Of a stretch of DNA of 64,000 nucleotides, positions 8,848 through 19,452 are shown one piece after another. The notes under the pieces are model-generated. The model was not told the origin of the DNA and searched no databases. It was given only the letters and a program-made list of their open reading frames with translations. The DNA lies in contig NZ_SMAM01000008.1 in the NCBI RefSeq assembly GCF_004346205.1, positions 55,838-119,837 of the forward strand, given 5' to 3'. Made by a program: the position numbers and the translations under genes. Positions within the stretch are counted from its first letter, which is position 1. Every line of letters begins with the position of its first letter. This DNA is from Bibersteinia trehalosi. GTDB lineage: Bacteria; Pseudomonadota; Gammaproteobacteria; Enterobacterales; Pasteurellaceae.

Positions 8848-9363
8848 ATGGCACAGGGTAAAGCATTTATTTTGATGGGCGTTTCAAGTACAGGCAAAAC
8901 AAGTGTTGGGACGGCTGTTGCACAGCAACTTGGTATGAAATTTATTGATGGTGATGATCTTCATCCTAGGGCGAACATTTTAAAAATGGCAAGTGGTCAT
9001 CCACTGAACGATAATGATAGAGCTCCTTGGCTTACACGCATTAACGATGCGGCATTTAGCCTTGAACAAAAAAGTGAAAAAGGAATTATTGTCTGTTCCG
9101 CATTAAAGAAAAAATATCGTGATCAAATTCGCCAAGGTAATGCAAAGGTGACATTTCTATTCTTACATGGCGCATTTGAACTCGTGTTGGAACGAATGAA
9201 GCAACGTAAGGGACATTTTATGAAACCCGAAATGTTGCAAAGCCAATTTAATACGTTAGAAGTTCCACAGGCAGATGAGCCTGATGTCATTTTTATTGAT
9301 ATTGATGGTAGTTTTGATGAAGTGGTGGAACGTTGTGTTGCCACAGTTAAAGCTTTGATTTAA
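8848..9363 (+). CDS. gntK: gluconokinase
   Basis: Phosphorylates D-gluconate to 6-phosphogluconate with ATP. A 171-residue P-loop kinase of the shikimate-kinase-like fold. The Walker A loop is MGVSSTGKTSVG at the N-terminus; FIDGDDLHPRANILKMASGHPLNDNDRAPWL is the substrate-binding signature of gluconokinases (about residues 33-62), and VCSALKKKYRD follows. Start supported by GAGGG upstream and the operator position. It is divergent from gntP, forming a gluconate uptake and activation pair. Confidence 0.95.
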   Translation: MAQGKAFILMGVSSTGKTSVGTAVAQQLGMKFIDGDDLHPRANILKMASGHPLNDNDRAPWLTRINDAAFSLEQKSEKGIIVCSALKKKYRDQIRQGNAKVTFLFLHGAFELVLERMKQRKGHFMKPEMLQSQFNTLEVPQADEPDVIFIDIDGSFDEVVERCVATVKALI

Positions 9364-9480
9364 GGATTGTTGAGTAATTCAAATTAAATAGTGCTTTTAA
9401 GCAATAGCCTTTAGAGCGGCAGAGTTTTGCCTCGTCGTGGCAAAATCTGCTGCTAGCGAATTTAAAGCAGCAAAGCCTTT

Positions 9481-10722
9481 TCAGGCTTTGCCAAACAGTT
9501 CTTGATGTTTTTTCACAAGTTTTTCTCGATCTTGTGTAAAAGTTAATTGTGTTTTTGCTCTTTCCAAATAATTTTCGGCTTGAATTTTTGCTTGCAGAGC
9601 TAAGGCGGGTTCAGGGCAATGTTGCCAAATTGTAGCAAGGCTTTTTTGTAGCACAATTTGTACTTCCAACTGAGCGCCGCCATCTCGGCAGATAGGAGAA
9701 TAACAGTCGTCAATCACACTTTCAAAGTCTAACGGCACAATGGATAAACGTGTAAATTTCCTGTTATTTTTAGCTTCATACGGCGTAATGAGCAGTTGTG
9801 CGGTGTGCAGTAACACCTTCAGCGCTGTTCCGGGGTCATTGACTGCTGGCGATAATGCTCGTTGGGCAACTTCGCTGAAGACAATAAATCCCCAGTTAGG
9901 ATCTTGATCAAAACTACGTTCTTTAGCAATGATAAAGCAGTGTCTAATTTTATCCGCTAACTCTTGATCAGCCGTTTCAGTTTTTACCAGTATGCTACTT
10001 GGTGTAATTAATTCACCTGCGCGAACACAAATATGCATATGGCTTGCTTGTTGCTCAGCAAGCGCTTGCAAGCTAGCTAAATTAATGTGAGTTAAATAGC
10101 CCATTTGATCAGCATAGATAGCAATAGCGTTTTCGCTCAATGAGCCTTGCCATGCTGTTTCTTGAGCTGGGTTTTGTCGATATTGTTGTAAAGCGGTTGC
10201 TGTGGCAGAGTGGATTTTATCCAACGTATGCCCCAAGCGACCAAGTTGGGATAGGGTTGAAACCCAACTAATTAGCGTAATAATGACATAGGCGAGCACT
10301 AATATTGTGCAGAGAAATAACACAAATCGCCCGTTCTGTTCGTAAAAATCTATTCCTAGTGCGGTTTTCGCAATAACAGCATAGATAAACGCTGAAATGA
10401 AGCTTGCAATAGTTCGGCGGCTTGGCGCATCATCAATAACTAAATGAGTGGCTCTTGGCGTTGCACTGCTGGAGGCAGAAGCAAAAGCTGAAACCATGAT
10501 AGAAAGCGCAAAGGTACTGACTGCAAACATAGTGGAGGAGATAATATTGAGTAAGCCTTCCAATGTTTCTAAACGAATATCGGGGAAAATATTTGCTGGT
10601 AAGAAAATGCCCGCTAAACGAGCTGCAAAGGCAAAACCAATCGCAAAGCATGTGGCATATAACGCAGAAAGTCCAAGCCGTTTACTTGGCTCACGAAGTA
10701 AAATTAACCAACGATAGAGCAT
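9481..10722 (-). CDS. DUF2254 family membrane protein
   Basis: Predicted inner-membrane protein of the DUF2254 family, function unknown. The N-terminal third has four hydrophobic segments; the rest is soluble and includes DQDPNWGFIVFSEVAQRALSPAVNDPGTA (about residues 275-303), typical of the family. The frame stays open for 63 more codons upstream, but that extension overlaps, on the other strand, the remains of a glutathione S-transferase gene and reads as non-coding. The start at MLYRWLILL gives 413 residues, near the family norm. A stop-spanning 9-bp hairpin (9470-9491) marks the 3' end. Confidence 0.8.
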   Translation of the reverse strand: MLYRWLILLREPSKRLGLSALYATCFAIGFAFAARLAGIFLPANIFPDIRLETLEGLLNIISSTMFAVSTFALSIMVSAFASASSSATPRATHLVIDDAPSRRTIASFISAFIYAVIAKTALGIDFYEQNGRFVLFLCTILVLAYVIITLISWVSTLSQLGRLGHTLDKIHSATATALQQYRQNPAQETAWQGSLSENAIAIYADQMGYLTHINLASLQALAEQQASHMHICVRAGELITPSSILVKTETADQELADKIRHCFIIAKERSFDQDPNWGFIVFSEVAQRALSPAVNDPGTALKVLLHTAQLLITPYEAKNNRKFTRLSIVPLDFESVIDDCYSPICRDGGAQLEVQIVLQKSLATIWQHCPEPALALQAKIQAENYLERAKTQLTFTQDREKLVKKHQELFGKA

Positions 10723-10778
10723 AGTGATTCCGAATAAAATATGAGTAAGAGCCAGCATTCTATGCCAAGTCAATAAAA

Positions 10779-11094
10779 AGAGCACTTTTATTTGCAGAAG
10801 GTGTATTAGAAAATAGCACCGCTTTGATGTTACTTGAAAAGATGTTCTAACCTGAAAGCGAATGGTGGAAAGCTCACCACAAACAAGTGGTGGAACGTAA
10901 TGAACGCTCATTTGGGATTTGAACTAAATATTGCCACACTCTATGTAGTCTGTTTAGTAGACTTTATTCAGTTCCGCGCCAATGTGATGACGGCAGAGAA
11001 ATATACCGTTTTGCCTGAACTATCAAAATGGGCACAAGAGATGAATCATCGTTATCCATGTTTGGCTGTAACAAAGCCGTATGTCGCTTAAATT
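10779..11094 (+). pseudogene. decayed glutathione S-transferase C-terminal remnant
   Basis: One reading frame from 10779 gives ALLFAEGVLENSTALMLLEK, then a TAA at 10848, then PESEWWKAHHKQVVERNERS, ending at a TGA at 10920. The neighbouring frame then continues LGFELNIATLYVVCLVDF and ends PELSKWAQEMNHRYPCLAVT to the stop at 11092. Together these read as the helical C-terminal domain of a glutathione S-transferase. The thioredoxin-like N-terminal domain is missing, and there is at least one nonsense change and one frameshift or deletion. The family call rests on the overall pattern (the 'LP.L..W...M..RP' style ending) and is fairly but not wholly secure. Confidence 0.6.
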
Positions 11095-11179
11095 GCTTTT
11101 ACCAAGCGGTTAAATTTAGCTGATTTTTTGCAAAATTTTGCTAGAATTCGAGCGCTTGTAATTTAAAAAGAGAAGAAAA

Positions 11180-12208
11180 ATGACTAAACCTATCGTATTT
11201 AGTGGCGTGCAGCCTTCTGGTGAACTCAGTCTTGGTAACTATTTGGGCGCATTGCGCAACTGGGTAACCATGCAAGATGAATTTGATTGCTTATTCTGTA
11301 TTGTGGATCAACACGCTATCACCGTTCGTCAAGATCCTGAAAGCTTACGCAAAGCGACACTTGATACCCTTGCGATCTATCTTGCGTGCGGTATTGATCC
11401 TGAAAAGAGCACTATTTTTATTCAATCTCATGTGCCGGAGCACGCCCAACTCTCTTGGGTGCTAAATTGCTACACCTATTTCGGTGAAATGGGGCGTATG
11501 ACTCAGTTTAAAGATAAATCCGCACGCCACGAAGACAACGTAAACGTGGGACTCTTTACTTACCCTGTGTTAATGGCAGCAGATATTTTGCTTTATCAAG
11601 CAAACCAAGTGCCGGTGGGAGACGACCAAAAACAGCATCTTGAAATTACGCGTGATATTGCAAACCGCTTCAATGCGTTATATGGCAAAAAAGATGCCGA
11701 AGGCAATGTAGTTGAACCAATTTTCCAAGTGCCGGAAGTGTTTATCGCGAAAACAGGGGCAAGAATTATGTCGCTATTAGAGCCGACTAAAAAAATGTCT
11801 AAATCAGATGAAAATCGCAATAATGTGATCGGTCTTTTAGAAGATCCAAAATCGGTTGCTAAAAAAATTAAACGAGCAATGACAGACGGCGATGAACCAC
11901 CTGTAGTGCGTTATGATGTGCAAAATAAAGCGGGCGTATCTAACTTGTTGGATATTTTAGCGAGCGTCACAGGCAAAACGATTCCAGCCTTAGAAGCGGA
12001 ATTTGAAGGCAAAATGTACGGACATTTAAAAACGGCTGTTGCCGAAGAGGTATCTAAGTTGCTGACCGATTTGCAAGCACGCTACAACCACTTCCGCAAT
12101 GATGAAGCGTTATTAGAAAAAATCTATCGAGAAGGGGCGGAAAAAGCGAGAGCCAAAGCCGAAGAAACGCTACAAAAAGTTTATCAAGCGGTCGGATTTG
12201 TAAGATAA
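11180..12208 (+). CDS. trpS: tryptophanyl-tRNA synthetase
   Basis: Charges tRNA-Trp with tryptophan in the cytoplasm. Class Ic synthetase of 342 residues. The HIGH-equivalent is [13 protein letters not shown] near the N-terminus and the KMSKS loop is [12 protein letters not shown] (about residue 205). [14 protein letters not shown] and [16 protein letters not shown] are strong family motifs. Good start with AGAAG upstream. An uptake sequence lies inside the last codons (CAAGCGGTC). It stands alone between the remnant gene and a terminator. Confidence 0.97.
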   Translation: MTKPIVFSGVQPSGELSLGNYLGALRNWVTMQDEFDCLFCIVDQHAITVRQDPESLRKATLDTLAIYLACGIDPEKSTIFIQSHVPEHAQLSWVLNCYTYFGEMGRMTQFKDKSARHEDNVNVGLFTYPVLMAADILLYQANQVPVGDDQKQHLEITRDIANRFNALYGKKDAEGNVVEPIFQVPEVFIAKTGARIMSLLEPTKKMSKSDENRNNVIGLLEDPKSVAKKIKRAMTDGDEPPVVRYDVQNKAGVSNLLDILASVTGKTIPALEAEFEGKMYGHLKTAVAEEVSKLLTDLQARYNHFRNDEALLEKIYREGAEKARAKAEETLQKVYQAVGFVR

Positions 12209-12218
12209 TTTGCAAAAA

Positions 12219-12248
12219 AATCGGATACTGAAGTATCCGATTTTTTTT
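12219..12248. terminator. bidirectional terminator between trpS and the Bor-like genes
   Basis: TCGGATAC pairs with GTATCCGA around TGAA, flanked by seven A on the left and eight T on the right. It can end trpS on the plus strand and the lipoprotein genes on the minus strand. Confidence 0.9.
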
Positions 12249-12253
12249 ATCCA

Positions 12254-12550
12254 TTATTGTTGGCAGTAAACTCTTGAAACTCGAGGGGTATAAATACCTA
12301 ATGTCACTAATCCAACGAGAATATTACCACCGGTTAATTGGCTTTCTACTTTGCTGATTTTATCTTCGCCGCCACAGATTTCAACGGCATTGACTGTTCT
12401 TTCTTGTCCGATACCACTAATAAAGAAAGATTGATTTTCTTCATAGCTTAATTTTGCTGGTGCCTTATCGTTTAGATAAACGGTTTGATTTGAACAAGCA
12501 GAGATCAATAACGCAGATCCTACTACCAAAGTCGTTAGCATTTTTTTCAT
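12254..12550 (-). CDS. Bor/Iss-family lipoprotein, copy 2
   Basis: A 98-residue lipoprotein. The signal peptide ends in the lipobox LLISAC, giving an acylated N-terminal Cys. The mature part matches the phage lambda Bor family: FFISGIGQERTVNAVEICGG and LVTLGIYTPRVSRVYC, including the conserved Cys pair. Bor/Iss proteins are outer-membrane lipoproteins linked to serum survival in E. coli; that role here is inference. It lies 11 bp after a second Bor-like gene, so the two are a tandem duplication and probably one transcript. Confidence 0.85.
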   Translation of the reverse strand: MKKMLTTLVVGSALLISACSNQTVYLNDKAPAKLSYEENQSFFISGIGQERTVNAVEICGGEDKISKVESQLTGGNILVGLVTLGIYTPRVSRVYCQQ

Positions 12551-12561
12551 TATTTATCTCC

Positions 12562-12852
12562 TTATTTGCAGTAAACACGCATGTCGCGTGGTGAGTAAAT
12601 ACCGTAAGAAACCGAATGCAATAATCCGTTAAGGAAGGTTTGTTGGGTTTGCACTTTGGCAACTTTGTCTGCCGAACCGCAGATTTCTGCACCGTTTACT
12701 TCTTTTGATTGTCCTAGCCCACTAACAAAGAAATGTTGCATCTTATCATAAGTAGGTTGAGAGGCAGCATTCTGCTCCGAAACAATAAAAGTATGAGTAG
12801 AACACGCAGACAATAACAAAGCCGTGGCTACTGTTATCACGAGTTTTTTCAT
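12562..12852 (-). CDS. Bor/Iss-family lipoprotein, copy 1
   Basis: A 96-residue lipoprotein with lipobox LLLSAC and the Bor-family core HFFVSGLGQSKEVNGAEICG and YGIYSPRDMRVYC. It is closer to lambda Bor in the TQQTFLNGLL stretch than copy 2. First gene of the two-gene unit, with AGGAG upstream. No phage genes flank it, so the pair looks domesticated rather than part of a prophage. Confidence 0.87.
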   Translation of the reverse strand: MKKLVITVATALLLSACSTHTFIVSEQNAASQPTYDKMQHFFVSGLGQSKEVNGAEICGSADKVAKVQTQQTFLNGLLHSVSYGIYSPRDMRVYCK

Positions 12853-12997
12853 AAAGGCTCCTATTACTGAGAGTGAAAAAAAGTATCATTAATGTAACTG
12901 ATTTGCAGATAGATAACAAATATTTATAAATAAAGTGTGATTTATGGCAAAATTTTTATCTATAATTTGCTGCAATCGTTTTATTGATTTAGAGATT

Positions 12998-13708
12998 ATG
13001 TCCACTTACTTTATCGCCGATCTCCACCTTTCAGAGCATGAACCCCACATCACTGAGCTTTTTTTGCAATTTATGGCAGAAAAAGCACCGCTTGCTGAGG
13101 CAGTATATATCCTTGGTGATTTGTTCGATTTCTGGATTGGTGATGACGAACAGTCCGAACTTATTACGCAAGTTAAGCAAGCTATTCATCGTGTTACTGC
13201 ACAGGGTGTACCATGTTATTTTATCTGTGGCAATCGTGATTTTCTATTGGGCAAGCGTTTTGCAAAAGAGAGTGGCATGCAGTTATTACCTGATTACCAT
13301 CTGGTTGAGCTGTATGGTCGAAAAACTCTGCTGTGCCATGGTGATACGCTATGTATTGATGATGTGAAATATCAGCAGTTTCGGCGTAAAGTGCATCAAA
13401 AATGGCGTCAGCGGCTTTTCCTTTGTTTGCCGTTGAAATGGCGAATTGCGATAGCAGAAAAAATTCGTGCAAAAAGTAAAGCGGATAAACAATCAAAATC
13501 GGCTCAAATGATGGATGTGAATCCTGTATTTACCGCAAAAACTGTAGGGGAGTTTGGTGCTGTATGGCTGATTCATGGGCATACACACCGACAAGCAGTC
13601 CATGCTGAGCCATATTTTACTCGCATTGTGCTTGGGGACTGGGGAGCAACAGCATCTATTCTTGAAGTGAATGAGCAAGGTTTTCAGTTTAATGAGATAC
13701 GCGAATGA
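12998..13708 (+). CDS. lpxH: UDP-2,3-diacylglucosamine diphosphatase
   Basis: Cleaves UDP-2,3-diacylglucosamine to lipid X and UMP in lipid A synthesis, at the inner face of the membrane. It is a metallophosphoesterase; the metal-binding motifs are [34 protein letters not shown] and IHGHTHR. The start at [11 protein letters not shown] matches E. coli LpxH (240 residues); an in-frame ATG 54 bases upstream only adds a non-family tail. It overlaps the next gene by 4 bp. Confidence 0.95.
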   Translation: MSTYFIADLHLSEHEPHITELFLQFMAEKAPLAEAVYILGDLFDFWIGDDEQSELITQVKQAIHRVTAQGVPCYFICGNRDFLLGKRFAKESGMQLLPDYHLVELYGRKTLLCHGDTLCIDDVKYQQFRRKVHQKWRQRLFLCLPLKWRIAIAEKIRAKSKADKQSKSAQMMDVNPVFTAKTVGEFGAVWLIHGHTHRQAVHAEPYFTRIVLGDWGATASILEVNEQGFQFNEIRE

Positions 13709-14496
13709 TTGATGTGATTATTCCTGCCTACAATGCAGAAAAAACGTTACAACGCGCGGTACAAAGTGTGCTTAATCAACCCGAACTCAGCACGCTTTGG
13801 ATTGTTGATGATGCCTCAAATGACAATACGCTGGCTTTTGCTGAAAGCTTTGCTCGCCAGGTACCACACAAAATCCGCGTTGAACGAATGGGGCAAAATA
13901 GCGGCGTAGCAAAAGCACGGAATTGGGGAGCATTGCAATCAAACGCAAAGTATATTGCCTTTTTAGATGCCGATGACGCTTATGAAAATGGCGCACTACA
14001 GGTTGCGAAAGGTATTTTTGATTTTCGGCCTGATACCGGCGTGGTGCGTTTGGCCTTGAAGCCAATGAATCTTGCTACGCGTTATACTGAACATCCTCAT
14101 TTTGCACGGGCATGGCAGAGTATGCAGATGACTTGTGGTGGGAATGTTGTTTTCCAACGTGCGTTTTTTCTTGCTTGCGGTGGTTTTCCCCAAGATCAAT
14201 TATTTCGCCAGTTTGGTGGTGAAGATGGTGCACTGGGTATTGCGACAACGCAAAGTGCGGCGGTGGTGACTGCCTTTGATGAAGTTGGGGTGCTGCATTA
14301 TTGCCGAGAAGGTATGCATGCCGAATACTTATTGGATGCATTATTATTTAACCGTGCTCGTGTCGGTATTGGAGAAACCGAACTTGCTTATGCGAATAAC
14401 GTGAGTTTGCAAATCCAGCAACGTCTTGCGGAAGTAAATCGGATTTTAAATAGTGCGCAGCGTGGAATTTGCCCTGTCAAGCTATCGTGGGAATAG
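13705..14496 (+). CDS. family 2 glycosyltransferase
   Basis: GT-A fold glycosyltransferase of 263 residues. It opens with [25 protein letters not shown], followed by VDDASNDNT and the metal/nucleotide-sugar motif FLDADD (about residues 91-96). It has no membrane span. The start overlaps the lpxH stop (ATGA), so it is translationally coupled to a lipid A gene, suggesting a role in LOS or another glycan. Donor and acceptor are unknown. Confidence 0.85.
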   Translation: MIDVIIPAYNAEKTLQRAVQSVLNQPELSTLWIVDDASNDNTLAFAESFARQVPHKIRVERMGQNSGVAKARNWGALQSNAKYIAFLDADDAYENGALQVAKGIFDFRPDTGVVRLALKPMNLATRYTEHPHFARAWQSMQMTCGGNVVFQRAFFLACGGFPQDQLFRQFGGEDGALGIATTQSAAVVTAFDEVGVLHYCREGMHAEYLLDALLFNRARVGIGETELAYANNVSLQIQQRLAEVNRILNSAQRGICPVKLSWE

Positions 14497-14556
14497 GTTG
14501 CAAAAATGGTCAAATTGGGTATTATTTGAATTTGCGATTTATTATCACTTCAAATT

Positions 14557-14925
14557 ATGAAACCAATCTATATTATTTTAGGCTTTATCGCCGTGGCTCT
14601 CGGGCTTATCGGCATTCCAACCCCAGGATTACCTACCACGCCGTTTCTCCTCTTGGCGATGTATTTTTTTGGTAAAGGCTCACCACGCGTACAGCATTGG
14701 TTTATGGGCACCAAATTGTATAAAAAATATTTGAAAGAGTATGATGAAAAACGCGCTATGACTATGAAACAGAAGCTCTCCATTTTGCTCGTTTCAGCAC
14801 CATTTTCGATCTTTGCCTTTTTTGTATTGCCTAATATATGGGGCAAAATTGTGCTCGCGCTCGTCATTGCCTATCAGTATTACTACTTTTTCTTTAAGAT
14901 TAAAACTTTGGAAAAGCTCGCTTAA
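14557..14925 (+). CDS. ybaN: YbaN-like inner-membrane protein (DUF454)
   Basis: A 122-residue membrane protein with three to four hydrophobic spans. GLIGIPTPGLPTTPFLLLAMYFFGKGSPR (residues about 17-45) is the DUF454 signature, and the mid-protein loop KLYKKYLKEYDEKRAMTMKQK is typical. The function is unknown; in enterobacteria the gene lies near priC or apt. It is followed by a non-coding 158-bp stretch with one long imperfect inverted repeat. Confidence 0.85.
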   Translation: MKPIYIILGFIAVALGLIGIPTPGLPTTPFLLLAMYFFGKGSPRVQHWFMGTKLYKKYLKEYDEKRAMTMKQKLSILLVSAPFSIFAFFVLPNIWGKIVLALVIAYQYYYFFFKIKTLEKLA

Positions 14926-15083
14926 CAGGGTAGAATGTGTGTCATTGAATGCTTGAGTAATCCCCTCTTATTAGCTGCTGAGCATGTAAATTAATTTGCG
15001 GCAGATTCTCATAAAGAGGGGGGAATAACCTAACAATTTTTTGATTTATCCATAGGATAATTTTTGCAAAAAAGTGAGCTAAA

Positions 15084-15676
15084 ATGACCGCTTGTCTTTC
15101 CAAAACTACGCTTAAAATCGGTTTAGTCTCAGTGTCTGACCGTGCTTCACAAGGTGTATATACCGATCTTGGCATACCTGAATTACAACAATGGCTAGAG
15201 AGGGCATTAACTGTACCTTTTGAGCTTGAAACCCGCCTTATTCCTGATGAACAACCGCTTATTGAACAAACGCTAATTGATTTAGTTGATAATCATGCAT
15301 GCCATTTAGTGCTGACAACGGGTGGCACAGGGCCAGCTAAACGCGATGTTACCCCTGATGCGACTCTTGCTGTTGCACATCGAGAAATGCCTGGCTTTGG
15401 CGAACAAATGCGCCAAGTCAGCCTACATTTTGTTCCCACTGCAATTCTCTCACGCCAAGTAGGTGCTATTCGCCATGCAAGCTTGATTTTAAATTTACCG
15501 GGGCAGCCGAAAGCGATAAAAGAAACGCTTGAAGGGGTAAAAGATGAAAAAGGCAATACGCTCGTTCGGGGTATTTTTGCCGCAGTTCCTTACTGTTTGC
15601 AGCTTTTGAGTGAGATTTATATTGAAACTAACCCCGCTATTTGTGAGAGCTTTCGTCCTAAATCGGCGAGAAGAGC

Positions 15677-15680
<4 letters not shown>
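15084..15680 (+). CDS. mog: molybdopterin adenylyltransferase
   Basis: Adenylates molybdopterin before molybdate insertion in Moco synthesis. A 198-residue MogA-type protein with the binding motif TTGGTGPAKRDVTPDATLAV (about residues 74-93) and RQVGAIRHASLILNLPGQPKAI. The N-terminal LKIGLVSVSDRASQG matches E. coli Mog (195 residues). It overlaps the following gene by 4 bp. Moco enzymes would serve anaerobic respiration in these bacteria. Confidence 0.93.
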
Positions 15681-16913
<1,233 letters not shown>

Positions 16914-17012
16914 TTTGCAGAATTTTCTGTAAATTCAACCGCTTGTGAGGGCGTATTACATACGCTTATTGTGATCTTGATTTGAGCAATATGCTCCAAC
17001 ATAGGTAACCCG

Positions 17013-17504
17013 ATGAAACCAAAAACAGGACTTAAATTTTTATGGCTCAGTTTAGCTGTGCTGGTTACGGATTTATTCAGCAAATACATTGTAGTACAAC
17101 GCTTTGAACTTTATGAAAGCATCAATATTATGCCGATGTTTAATTTAACCTACGCGCGCAACTATGGGGCAGCCTTTAGTTTTTTGGCCGATCACAGTGG
17201 TTGGCAAAAATACTTTTTCTTAGGATTGGCAGTGATCATTTCTGTTGCATTGATTGTGCTGCTATTTAAAAATAAAGCAGAGTTGAAACTACAAAATAGT
17301 GCTTATGCTTTAATTATTGGTGGTGCGATTGGCAATGCGATTGACCGTGCCTATCACGGCTATGTAGTCGATTTCTTCGATTTTTATTGGGATATTTACC
17401 ATTACCCAGTGTTTAACGTTGCTGATATTGGCATTGTAATTGGTGCTGGATTGCTGATATTAGAAAGTTTGTTGGATAGTCGTAAAAAGAAGAATAACAA
17501 ATAA
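17013..17504 (+). CDS. lspA: lipoprotein signal peptidase (signal peptidase II)
   Basis: Inner-membrane aspartyl protease that removes signal peptides from prolipoproteins. It has 163 residues and four membrane spans. Catalytic aspartates are in GNAIDRAYHG and YVVDFFDFYW; NYGAAFSFL is the conserved loop. It makes the lipoproteins of this window (Bor-like, TbpB-like) mature. It lies 52 bp before ispH, the usual partner. Confidence 0.96.
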   Translation: MKPKTGLKFLWLSLAVLVTDLFSKYIVVQRFELYESINIMPMFNLTYARNYGAAFSFLADHSGWQKYFFLGLAVIISVALIVLLFKNKAELKLQNSAYALIIGGAIGNAIDRAYHGYVVDFFDFYWDIYHYPVFNVADIGIVIGAGLLILESLLDSRKKKNNK

Positions 17505-17556
17505 TATATGAAGCGGGCGTATTGAGTACACCCACATTAGAAGGATTAACAACCAA

Positions 17557-18501
17557 ATGAAAATAATTTTAGCCAACCCTCGTGGTTTTTGTGCGGGGGT
17601 GGATCGAGCAATTTCCATCGTAGAACTTGCCTTGGAAATTCACGGTGCGCCGATTTACGTACGCCATGAAGTAGTGCATAACCGTTTTGTGGTGGACGGT
17701 TTAAAAGCCAAGGGGGCGATTTTTGTTGAAGAGTTGGACGAAGTACCAGATGGTGCAATTGTGATTTTCTCGGCGCATGGCGTTTCTCAAGCCGTTCGCC
17801 AAGAAGCAAAACGTCGTGAATTGAAGGTATTTGATGCAACCTGCCCTCTTGTGACCAAAGTACATATGCAAGTTGCTCGGGCGAGCAAAAAGGGTACCAA
17901 AGCCATTCTAATTGGACACGAAGGGCACCCCGAAGTCGTTGGCACAATGGGGCAATATGATAATCCTGAAGGCGGTATTTTCTTAGTGGAAGATGTCGAG
18001 GACATTGCCAAACTCGGCTTAAAAGATGATGATAATCTCACTTTTATGACGCAAACAACACTCTCTATTGATGATACTAGCGATGTCATTGAAGCTTTGA
18101 AACAGAAATATCCTGCCATTCAAGGTCCGCGCAAAAATGATATTTGCTATGCAACGACCAATCGCCAACAAGCAGTTAGGGAGCTGGCAAAGCAATCACA
18201 GTTAGTGTTGGTGGTAGGAAGCAAAAATTCATCAAATTCTAACCGCTTGGCGGAGCTTGCTTCTCGAATGGGGGTATTATCTAAGCTGATTGATGGGCCT
18301 GAAGATATTGAGCCTGCTTGGTTAGAGGGTGTAGGCACTATTGGCATTACCGCAGGTGCATCTGCCCCTGAAGTGCTGGTGCAATCGGTGGTTTCTCGCT
18401 TAAAAGCACTCGGTGTAACCGAAGTGGCTGATTTAGAAGGCATTGAGGAAAACACGGTGTTTGAAGTGCCGAGAGAATTACGCATTACGGAGGTACAATA
18501 A
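17557..18501 (+). CDS. ispH: 4-hydroxy-3-methylbut-2-enyl diphosphate reductase
   Basis: Last step of the MEP isoprenoid pathway, giving IPP and DMAPP. A [4Fe-4S] enzyme of 314 residues. Its three cluster cysteines are visible in [24 protein letters not shown] and [10 protein letters not shown]; the catalytic Glu/Thr region is [12 protein letters not shown]. It is nearly colinear with E. coli IspH. The stop codon overlaps the ATG of the next gene by one base. Confidence 0.97.
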   Translation: MKIILANPRGFCAGVDRAISIVELALEIHGAPIYVRHEVVHNRFVVDGLKAKGAIFVEELDEVPDGAIVIFSAHGVSQAVRQEAKRRELKVFDATCPLVTKVHMQVARASKKGTKAILIGHEGHPEVVGTMGQYDNPEGGIFLVEDVEDIAKLGLKDDDNLTFMTQTTLSIDDTSDVIEALKQKYPAIQGPRKNDICYATTNRQQAVRELAKQSQLVLVVGSKNSSNSNRLAELASRMGVLSKLIDGPEDIEPAWLEGVGTIGITAGASAPEVLVQSVVSRLKALGVTEVADLEGIEENTVFEVPRELRITEVQ

Positions 18502-18746
18502 TGGAACTTAATCGTTTTAGAATTGAATGGGATTGCCGTCGAGGAATGCGAGAGCTAGATAAGCTCATTATGCCGTTTTACCAAAAACATTTTGATGAGC
18601 TAGACGAAAGCCAACAGCAGACATTTGTCGTGTTGCTAGGCTATACCGACCCAGAGTTGTATCGTTGGTTTATGAACCAGCTTCCTGCGCCAACAGCTGA
18701 GCTGCAAGCGATGGTGAGGCTGATTCAGCAGAAATTGGAATACTAA
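18501..18746 (+). CDS. sdhE: FAD assembly factor SdhE
   Basis: Small protein (81 residues) that helps attach FAD to the flavoprotein subunit of succinate dehydrogenase or fumarate reductase. The RGMREL motif in RRGMRELDKLI is the family hallmark, and the DPELYRWF ending is typical. It is translationally coupled to ispH. In Pasteurellaceae fumarate reductase is the likely client. Confidence 0.93.
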   Translation: MELNRFRIEWDCRRGMRELDKLIMPFYQKHFDELDESQQQTFVVLLGYTDPELYRWFMNQLPAPTAELQAMVRLIQQKLEY

Positions 18747-18782
18747 CGGCAAGCGGTCTGATCTTGCAGAAAAAATGCAAAA

Positions 18783-19202
18783 TTAGCCCGCTTGTTTTTT
18801 GTTGAATAATCGAATACTTACGCGTGCAATAGCACACAAATTCCCTCGCTCATCGCGTTGTTTCACCTGCCATACTTGGCTTTCTCTCCCTAAATGTAAT
18901 GGCGTTGCTGTTGCAATTGCCGTACCGCTTTTTATCGCTTTTAAATGGCTGATATTCAGCTCTGTTCCAACAGGAACTTGTTCATCTGCACAATGTAACA
19001 TAGCAGCGGCTGATGCGACTGTTTCGGCTAATAGAGCAGAAACGCCTCCATGCAATAAACCAAATGGCTGCACAGTGCGATGATCTACAGGAACAATAGC
19101 CGTGAGGCTATTTTCGCTAATTTCAGTAAATTCAATTGCCAAATGAGATACGGCTGAGTGTTGGCAAAGCTGGTTAAGTTGTGTAAGTGTCAGTGTTTTC
19201 AT
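18783..19202 (-). CDS. menI: hotdog-fold thioesterase, MenI/YdiI-like
   Basis: A 139-residue acyl-CoA thioesterase of the PaaI group. VDHRTVQPFGLLHGGVSALLAET carries the HGG motif and the catalytic acid, as in E. coli YdiI/MenI, which releases 1,4-dihydroxy-2-naphthoate for menaquinone synthesis. LHLGRESQVWQV also fits YdiI. The menaquinone role is likely, but substrate use in this family is broad. Confidence 0.82.
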   Translation of the reverse strand: MKTLTLTQLNQLCQHSAVSHLAIEFTEISENSLTAIVPVDHRTVQPFGLLHGGVSALLAETVASAAAMLHCADEQVPVGTELNISHLKAIKSGTAIATATPLHLGRESQVWQVKQRDERGNLCAIARVSIRLFNKKQAG

Positions 19203-19244
19203 CTATTTTTACAAAAATTACTTTCATTTTTAGCAAAAAATTGT

Positions 19245-19452
19245 ACTATACACCGCCCCATTTAGGGAATGTTTCCAACCTGTCATTTTTCCTTATTGGC
19301 AGGGTAAAAACAAAAGCTGAAACGCTTTTTTTTAATAAGTAGCGAGTCAAAATGCCCCAAGGCACCGAGTTTTTTAGAATTCGAGAGCTTAGGCTTCCTC
19401 CGCAAGGCACCCGACTTATTTTTTTTAACCTCTTATAGAAGGTCAATTCAGA
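19245..19452 (+). promoter_or_regulatory. structured leader of dat with two terminator-like hairpins
   Basis: A -10-like TACTAT (19245-19250) is followed by about 190 nt of leader. CCTGTCA (from 19279) can pair with TGGCAGG (to about 19303). AAAAGC and GCTTTT around TGAAAC (about 19313-19330) are followed by a T-run. AATAAGT (19334) can pair with ACTTATT (19414), followed by more T. A 9-nt direct repeat CAAGGCACC occurs at 19358 and 19403. The whole suggests attenuation control, but no known riboswitch class was recognised. Confidence 0.4.
19352..19438 (+). CDS. possible 28-codon leader peptide upstream of dat
   Basis: A small open frame [13 protein letters not shown]...NLL with its stop 14 bp before the dat start. 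PQGT occurs twice, from the direct repeat in the DNA. All four arginines use AGA, CGA or AGG codons, unlike the CGT-rich genes around it. GCGAG lies about 5 bases before the ATG, a weak ribosome-binding site. It may be translated to control dat; it may also be chance. Confidence 0.3.
   Translation: MPQGTEFFRIRELRLPPQGTRLIFFNLL

Noticed and set aside
10723..10911. Longer N-terminus for the DUF2254 protein
   Set aside because: The extension reads antisense through the GST remnant and lacks the family pattern.
14962..15021. Moco riboswitch upstream of mog
   Set aside because: There is an 8-bp inverted repeat (CCCCTCTT/AAGAGGGG) with a long loop, but I could not match the conserved Moco RNA core.
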